From positions 62,001-126,000 of the forward strand of contig JPHH03000073.1 of the NCBI GenBank assembly GCA_000750105.3: a DNA stretch of 64,000 nt, written 5' to 3'. The position numbers and the translations under genes are program-made. This DNA is from Tolypocladium sp. Sup5 PDA-1. Lineage: Eukaryota > Ascomycota > Sordariomycetes > Hypocreales > Ophiocordycipitaceae. The notes below the pieces were generated by a model. The model was not told the origin of the DNA. It saw only the letters and a list, made by a program, of their open reading frames with translations, and made no database searches. Below, piece by piece: positions 58,242 to 64,000 of this stretch (positions are counted from its first letter, which is position 1; every line of letters starts with the position of its first letter).

Positions 58242-60842
58242 ATGGGCCCTAACGTTGGCAATGGCGTGGGGGGCATGGAGATTGGCATGGTCATGCACGG
58301 CAACGGCTCCGGCCAGCCCCAGGCCACCGAGTACACCCTCCAGGGCGTCATGCGCTTCCTCCAGACCGAGTGGCATCGCCACGAGCGCGACAGGAACGCC
58401 TGGGAGATTGAGAAGCAGGAGATGAGGGGGCGCATAGCCAGCCTCGAGGGCCAGGCGCGGAGGGCCGACGCCACGCAAAAGGCCCTGAAGAAATACGTGT
58501 CCATCCTCGAGCGCAAGGTCAAGGACCAAGCCGCGCAGATCAAGGGCACGCCTGCCACGGATGCCGCCGACGCCGCAAAGAGCGACCGCGCCGCCAAGAT
58601 CCAGGAGAAGCTCCGATGTCAGTTGGCTCACGAAGCCCGTCCCCAGTGCTGCGATACTGACGCGTCATCCCCAGCATCGTCAGAGAAACAGTCTTTACCC
58701 AGCGACGACGCCGTCGAGGTCGGCAAGCCTGATGACGACACGCAACGGCACGAGCTCAAGACATTCCTGGACCAGTGCCAGGCCGAATTCATGTACCTCA
58801 TGGTTACGCCTGCGAACCCGCAGCCACCGCGCGACTCTCCCCCCCTGCCCATGATGGAGGATTTACGCGAAGTCGAAGGCTATGGCATGCCTGGCCCGCA
58901 GCACATGGAGCGGCAATATCAGATCCAGCGACCAGCCCCGAACCATGTCCAGGAGATGAACTCGAGACTGCATCAAAATCCGAATGCCGCTCCGCCAATG
59001 CAACAAGGGCCTTCAAACTTCCCTCCGAAGCCGTCCGACATGCAGTCACAGCCCATGGTCCGATCTGCCAGCGAACACCAGACCCCCATCTACGCCAGCT
59101 CCAACGACTGGCCAGCGCCATCGGTGACGACACGTGCCGTGGACGAAAACATGCCGGGGCCAAACCATGCTGCAGAGGTCCTGGGCGGCATGGACGACTC
59201 GGCGGAGTTGAGGGAGAAGCCGCCTGCGGTCCCCGAGCCCGATGGTTGGGAGTTCCCAGAAGGCACGTTTCCAGAGCCCGGCACGTCCCAGCAGCAGGCC
59301 GTTCAGTCTGTGCCGAATCGACCGGACACGGACGTGTTCCCAAACGCCGACTACCTGCCCAAGTCGCCGAACCGAGCCCCCAGCGGGCACCGGAGGAAGA
59401 GTTCCATGTCGAGGAGACGCAGCGGAGAGCATGAGCTGGCGTTGCATGCCAGCCAAAAGGCAGATGGCGCCAGCTTCAAGCTGCGTTTTGGTCTGCGAGG
59501 CCATCTAGATACTGTACGGACCGTCATCTTCTCTGGCGGTGGTAGCCCGGGGGAGCCCGAGATTTGCACGGCAGGCGATGACGGTATGATCAAGCGGTTC
59601 CACATCCCCAGGCTCGAAAGCCACGCCGCCAACACCACTTCCGACCTGGACGTCATTGCCAACTTTACTCACCGTGGTCACTCTGGAGCCGTTCTCTCGC
59701 TGACGTCCTGGTCGCCGTCTCCCAACTTTTCTACGGGCGGCCGTGCGCAGGGCGATGGCTGGATATTCTCGGGTGGCCAGGACGCGACGATTCGGGTCTG
59801 GGAACGCGGCAGAGTCGACCCCAAGGCGACGTTGGAGGGCCACACGGACGCAGTGTGGGCGCTGTGCGTCCTCCCGACCACCCTGGGCTCTGTGTTTGGC
59901 AATTCCAGCCCCTATGGCAGCACGGATCGAATACTGCTTGTGTCTGGCGCTGCGGACGGGACTGTGCGACTCTGGTCCGTCAGCGCTCCCCCTCAACTCA
60001 GCTCGCCGCAGCCCGGGTCCAACCGGAGCATGTCTGGCCGTGGCGGTCGTGTTCGTGGCAATTCGATGAGCTCCGGGAGCGGGTTTTCCAACTCTCCTCA
60101 GCCCACCGTGGCGTCCAATTCTCCGTTCCATCACACCCTGGTGCACGTCATCTCCCGGTCGGACGGCTCCAAAGAGAGCCCAACGTGTATCACGCCCCTT
60201 GGCGGGTCGGGGGAGACGTTTGTGGTTTCCTACTCGGACGCAGCGGTTGTCGTCTACGACACAAGAAGCGGCGAGCAGGTCGGGCAAATGGACAGCATGG
60301 AGACGTACGATGGTTCGATGAAGACGGGCGTCAACACGGTTGTAGCGACGACGATTGGTCTGGATCAGGGAAGCCCGCATCACGGCAACAGCATGGGGGG
60401 CGAAGAGGAGGCCGGTGCCGGCGGGCCAACAGGGGGGCGGTCGATGGCAGGGTCTGGCGTGGAGGGCACAATCATCTCCGGGCACGAAGATCGGTTTGTG
60501 CGGTTCTTCGATGCCAATAGCGGTACGTCGGGCGTCGCCTCGCCTGCTCAGTTTTATGGTTGACTAACACATCTCGTGGCAGGGCAATGTACGTACAACA
60601 TGTTGGCGCACCCTGATGCCATCTCGAGCCTGTCTCTCAGCCCAGACGGGCGCGAGCTCGTCAGCGCGGGCCACGATGCGTCGCTGCGGTTCTGGAGCTT
60701 GGAGAAGAGGTCGTGTACGCAGGAGATGACGAGCCACCGGGTAATGCGCGGCGAGGGCGTGTGTTCATGCGTCTGGAGCCAGGACGGCAAGTGGGTGGTG
60801 AGCGGAGGAGGAGACGGCGTTGTCAAGGTGTTTGCGCGATAG
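58242..60842 (+). CDS. pro11: Striatin, STRIPAK scaffold (PRO11/HAM-3/FSR1 orthologue)
   Basis: Exons 58242-58617, 58675-60522 and 60583-60842. Intron 1 (57 nt, GTCAGT...CCCCAG, branch TACTGAC) keeps frame when retained; intron 2 is 60 nt with GACTAAC. The product is 827 aa. Residues about 28-95 form the striatin N-terminal helix: EYTLQGVMRFLQTEWHRHER, a coiled coil and KKYVSILERKVK, which bind caveolin/PP2A-A in the family. A Pro/Gln-rich linker follows. Residues about 420-827 hold WD40 repeats (GLRGHLDTVRTVIFS, FSGGQDATIRVWE, VSGAADGTVRLWS, SAGHDASLRFWS, VSGGGDGVVKVFA). STRIPAK controls hyphal fusion, sexual development and virulence in filamentous fungi. Confidence 0.95.
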
Positions 60843-61182
60843 CGGGCGTGGCCCAGCTGCGCCTTGTGATGTGGTGCTGGTGTTAGCGAAGATGGAGGGC
60901 TACATGACCAGCGCTGTGTTATAGTATGTGTCCAGGACGATTTGTTATACGACTACGTCGATACCCGGCAAAGCATTGTTCACGAAGAGTGGTGTTGTAA
61001 GAGGTGACTGGGTGAGTAAGCCGGACTGATGATTTGCCGTCGTAGCATCTGAGTCAACGTCCACCAACAACCAAAGGAGCTGTATATACGGAGTCAAAAA
61101 CCAGGCAATGACTTCGCGGTGACTCTAATCCACATGACGGCCTCCGTTTTCCGCCTTGCAGTATCCTCCCATCTCACCCACA
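60843..61182. other. Intergenic between tandem genes
   Basis: No coding signal; holds the striatin 3' UTR and the peptidase promoter. Confidence 0.6.
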
Positions 61183-61863
61183 ATGATCTACCTCGGTGGG
61201 GGCGGCTCCGCCGACGACGAATCCCGCGTTTGGGATGAAACCTTTCGCCCCGGAATGCGCATCGTCGTGTGGCCGTGGGCGCAGAGCCCGCACCGCTGGC
61301 CGGGCGCCGTGGACTGGATCCAGGGCGCGCTGGCCCCCCGCGGCGACTTCCCGCCCGTGACGCTGGGGACGTCGGCCCCGGACTTTGGCCTCGCGGACGC
61401 GGACGCGGTGGCCATCCCGGGGGGGAACACGTTCGCGCTGCTGGCGCACCTGCGCGCCCACGACCTGCTCGACGCGCTGACGGCATTCCTATCGCGCGGG
61501 GGGCGGGTCTACGGCGGGAGCGCGGGGGCGCTGGTCCTGGGCGCGGACGTGGGCATCGTGGACGCGGCGCACGGCGGCGAGGATGAGAATGCGGTGGGCT
61601 TGCGGGATACAAAGGGCTTGGACGCGCTGGGCGGATGTGTCGTGTATCCACACTACGAGGAGCGCTGGCGGGAGCACTGCGCGCGCTGGGCGGCGGAGAA
61701 GGGCGTCGTCGTGATGGGGCTACCGGAGAGAGGTGGTGCTGTGGTGGACGGGGAGGGGGGCGCGGTGTGTGCTGGGCCGGAGGATGGGATTGTGTTTAGG
61801 CCGGATGGGGGCGTTCAGAGGTGGATTCCTGGGAGGAAGATTGTTTTCGCGGATATTGCATGA
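61183..61863 (+). CDS. Peptidase family S51 (dipeptidase E-like)
   Basis: An intronless 226-aa product. The N-terminal MIYLGGGGSADDESRVWD matches the family strand. IPGGNTFALLAHLRAHDLLD is the glycine-rich GGNT block, and YGGSAGALVLGADVG holds the nucleophile Ser113, with His157 in VVYPHYEERW as the likely base. The second half is compact and ends FADIA. Bacterial peptidase E cleaves Asp-X dipeptides; fungal homologues are uncharacterised and often look bacterial in origin. The ATG at 61183 was chosen because family homology begins at once; a pyrimidine tract plus CAG just before (61161) leaves a 5' UTR intron possible. Confidence 0.83.
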   Translation: MIYLGGGGSADDESRVWDETFRPGMRIVVWPWAQSPHRWPGAVDWIQGALAPRGDFPPVTLGTSAPDFGLADADAVAIPGGNTFALLAHLRAHDLLDALTAFLSRGGRVYGGSAGALVLGADVGIVDAAHGGEDENAVGLRDTKGLDALGGCVVYPHYEERWREHCARWAAEKGVVVMGLPERGGAVVDGEGGAVCAGPEDGIVFRPDGGVQRWIPGRKIVFADIA

Positions 61864-62234
61864 GTGAGGATGGACGTGGTGTGTTGCGTTCTCTATTTGA
61901 TATCGTTGGGGTGGTGTTCACGGCGAGATGCCGACCAGACGACTGGTTAACCGTGTGCGCAACACGACCAGTCAATGACCCAAATATTGGCCTACAGAGT
62001 AGTCAGTAAATATCAAATTGACAAATCTTTTGTCATATTTCTCCTAGTCTTCTTACATGAACGCTTTTCATGATGCAGTTTTGAAGCACCTCGTGTATAG
62101 GGTAGGGCTCGCAGTTGGATGGATGCACGTTCCAACGGCTTACACCACGCCAGCCGGGCGCTAGGGCACATATACCCTGTTAAGAGACTTGCAGCCACAA
62201 CATCCGCTACGACAGTTGAACACAGCTGTTTGAG
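61864..62234. other. Intergenic, no gene seen
   Basis: Nothing coding; it leads into the tRNA gene. Confidence 0.6.
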
Positions 62235-62305
62235 TCTTCCGTAGTATAGTGGTCAGTATGCAAGCTTGTCACGCTTGAGACCCGGGTTCAATTCCCGGCG
62301 GGAGA
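62235..62305 (+). tRNA. tRNA-Asp (anticodon GTC)
   Basis: 71 nt without intron. The acceptor stem TCTTCCG pairs with CGGGAGA (one G-T). The D-arm carries GTATAGTGGTCAGTAT. The anticodon stem CAAGC/GCTTG encloses loop TTGTCAC with GTC at 62268-62270. The T-arm CCGGGTTCAATTCCCGG holds the B box GGTTCAATTCC. A T-run follows. CCA is not encoded, as usual in eukaryotes. Confidence 0.94.
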
Positions 62306-64000
62306 GATCCGCCACGATCTTTACTTTTTTCTTTCTTTTGCATTTATTGGAAACCATATTTTTGCTTGTCTTTGGCAAGGGAGTTTGTTACGAAGTACGG
62401 AGTAATTGCTGCTACTTACTTGCGTATGACATTTGCGCGTCTCTGTATTGGCCAAATGCCGTTTCAGTTGGGTGAGCTGTCGACACGTTTATTATTATGC
62501 ACGTGCTCAGCTTCTACGCGAAGTCGTGCCGAGCATGGCACGTTTGGAGTTGCTCAACCTCCCTAATCGGGCTGCTGCAGCAACTACCGTTCGTCGGGTC
62601 GACGTGGTCAAACGAGCTCGGCCCCTTCTGTGGCACGCGCTCCGAGCAGCTGCCGAGGCGGACTTGCAAGGTTGGCGCATTGAGAAATTCGATGCTGGGC
62701 CGGGTGGCTTTTGCCGATTGATCCGGAGGCGTGCGCAAGTGACGCCTCGCCACACGCGGCCTGCCAGAGCGAAACTCCCCAGACGGACTTATTTACGGTT
62801 CATGCCGGCGGTCGGATAGGGTTGCCGAGCTGGGGATCGTTGGGCTGAGGAGGCGAAACGAGGACAGGTAAGCAAACCGGTTGCACCGCCTGTCTTGCTT
62901 GTGCAACGCAACGGCTGGAATGGGCGAGTACGAGTTTCGAGGCCAGCCCAAAAGTCTTGGCGCGGGCTGGCGCGGGCAGACGTCGCGGCTCGGCGGCAAC
63001 GTTTTGCCGGAGGGGCGCTTTGCTATCGGGGTTCTAGACGGCGCAAAACGTGCCGCGATTCCGGGCTGAGCTTGGCTCGCGGATGTGCGGCTCTGCAGCG
63101 ACGCCGGGAAGGGAAGGTTTTGTCGACACAGCCAGCACTGATGGGTATTAGGGGACGCTCGCGTGTCCATGCCACGTCGGGGGGGCCGTAGCTAATATTG
63201 TGGAAACTGGAGATTTGCATCTTTGTGCGACACGACAGTCGGCGGATGCTTAAATCCTGGATGAATTCAATGTGCGTGGGCCGTGAACGCTGGGCATCCA
63301 CGACGGCGCCTCGCATCATTGGAGCCTCATGACGACCTGAGCTGATACGATGCCCTGGCCTTGCCTGGATGCCGCGGGGCCTTGGCGAGCTGCGCCGCGG
63401 CATGGGGCATCCCTGGCCCTGCACACGACCTTCTTCCAGGAAGGGCATAGCGCTGCCCTCTGGCGACCCGCAGGCCACAGCGGAGGGGGTGCAACCTTGG
63501 CAACCTCGCAGCCGACGGCGGACCCGACGACGGGGCGGTGGTGGCGGCGGGTGCCATCTGGAGAAGTTGGTGACAGGGTTTCCAGGAACACAGCTGGAGA
63601 GACGCGGTTGTCGTTTGTTCCAGCACAGTTGGGTATTAGGTTTGGGCGGTTGACGGCGGTTGGGAGGGCTGATGCTGCGATGACGGCATGGACCGAGACT
63701 TTCCATGCGCAACTGCAGCGACGCTGCGAGGCAGGCGACAAATATGACGCTGGGGCGTCTTCATATTCCCAGCTGCCAGCGTCCTTTCATCATGGGGATT
63801 CCGCCACGGGAAACTCGTCAGCGGAAGCAGCAGAGCGGATTCCCCGGTACTCGTACTCGTAGGATTCAGTTGTGCCCGGCTAAAAAGCAAGAACACCTAC
63901 GTTGATGAAAGTGCCAATCCTGGGCAGTGGAGGAGGGAGGGTTGGTCAAGCAGCTTGGCAGGATAAACTAATTAAGTACATCCGTAATTACTGGGCCTGC
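62306..64000. other. No supported gene to the window end
   Basis: After the tRNA terminator the sequence is a mosaic of short ORFs on both strands, Arg/Pro/Gly-rich, with no domains. A gene beginning beyond the window could use part of it. Confidence 0.45.
62325..62330 (+). terminator. RNA polymerase III terminator of tRNA-Asp
   Basis: Six consecutive T residues 20 bases after the tRNA 3' end, as expected for Pol III termination. Confidence 0.75.

Noticed and set aside
59505..60485. 326-codon ORF on the minus strand opposite striatin
   Set aside because: Antisense to WD40 repeats and without protein-like patterns of its own.

Overview
The window reads as nuclear DNA of a filamentous ascomycete (Pezizomycotina), most likely a Sordariomycete and possibly in Hypocreales. 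The signs are compact genes with short GT-AG introns (46 to 190 nt) carrying CTRAC-type branch sites, GC-rich coding sequence on both strands, and family content typical of such fungi: a striatin of the STRIPAK complex, a Zn2Cys6 regulator, a fungal rhodopsin-fold membrane protein, an allantoate-type MFS transporter and a DUF3494 ice-binding-like cell-surface protein. No species can be named from the sequence alone. All exon models here were derived by eye from splice sites, reading phase and family conservation.

Layout. 0-5.5 kb: 3' part of a Siw14-type phosphatase, a Rei1-like zinc-finger gene broken by an in-frame TGA, and an MFS transporter with a GC-AG intron. 5.5-11 kb: gene-poor accessory stretch with an AT-rich island, a nested inverted repeat, an ankyrin-repeat ORF with a hexanucleotide expansion, and a small secreted cysteine-containing protein. 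11-15.3 kb: a convergent iron pair (Fet4-like permease and ferric reductase). 15.3-26 kb: second accessory stretch with the DUF3494 surface protein on a 27-bp minisatellite stalk, a disrupted homeodomain gene, and several poorly resolved ORFs. 26-37 kb: a conserved multi-pass membrane protein, a CitMHS/NhaD-like antiporter, a RidA-family protein, a decayed hemerythrin-like gene, an AIM19-like protein and a Zn2Cys6 protein. 37-40.3 kb is nearly empty. 40.3-49 kb: a hypothetical protein, PHO88/SND3, a small membrane protein, RAD14/XPA and a rhodopsin-fold membrane protein. 49-52.3 kb is nearly empty. 52.3-62.3 kb: POF1-like nucleotidyltransferase, VPS11/PEP5, striatin, an S51 peptidase and tRNA-Asp(GTC). 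The last 1.7 kb has no supported gene.

Functional grouping. The core genes serve housekeeping roles: ER protein targeting (PHO88), nucleotide excision repair (RAD14), endosome-vacuole tethering (VPS11) and hyphal fusion/development signalling (striatin). The clearest functional pair is ferric reductase plus low-affinity Fe2+ permease. The accessory stretches hold the unusual material: a surface-anchored ice-binding-like protein, a secreted effector-like peptide, and several genes with visible disabling lesions (Rei1-like, homeodomain, hemerythrin-like).
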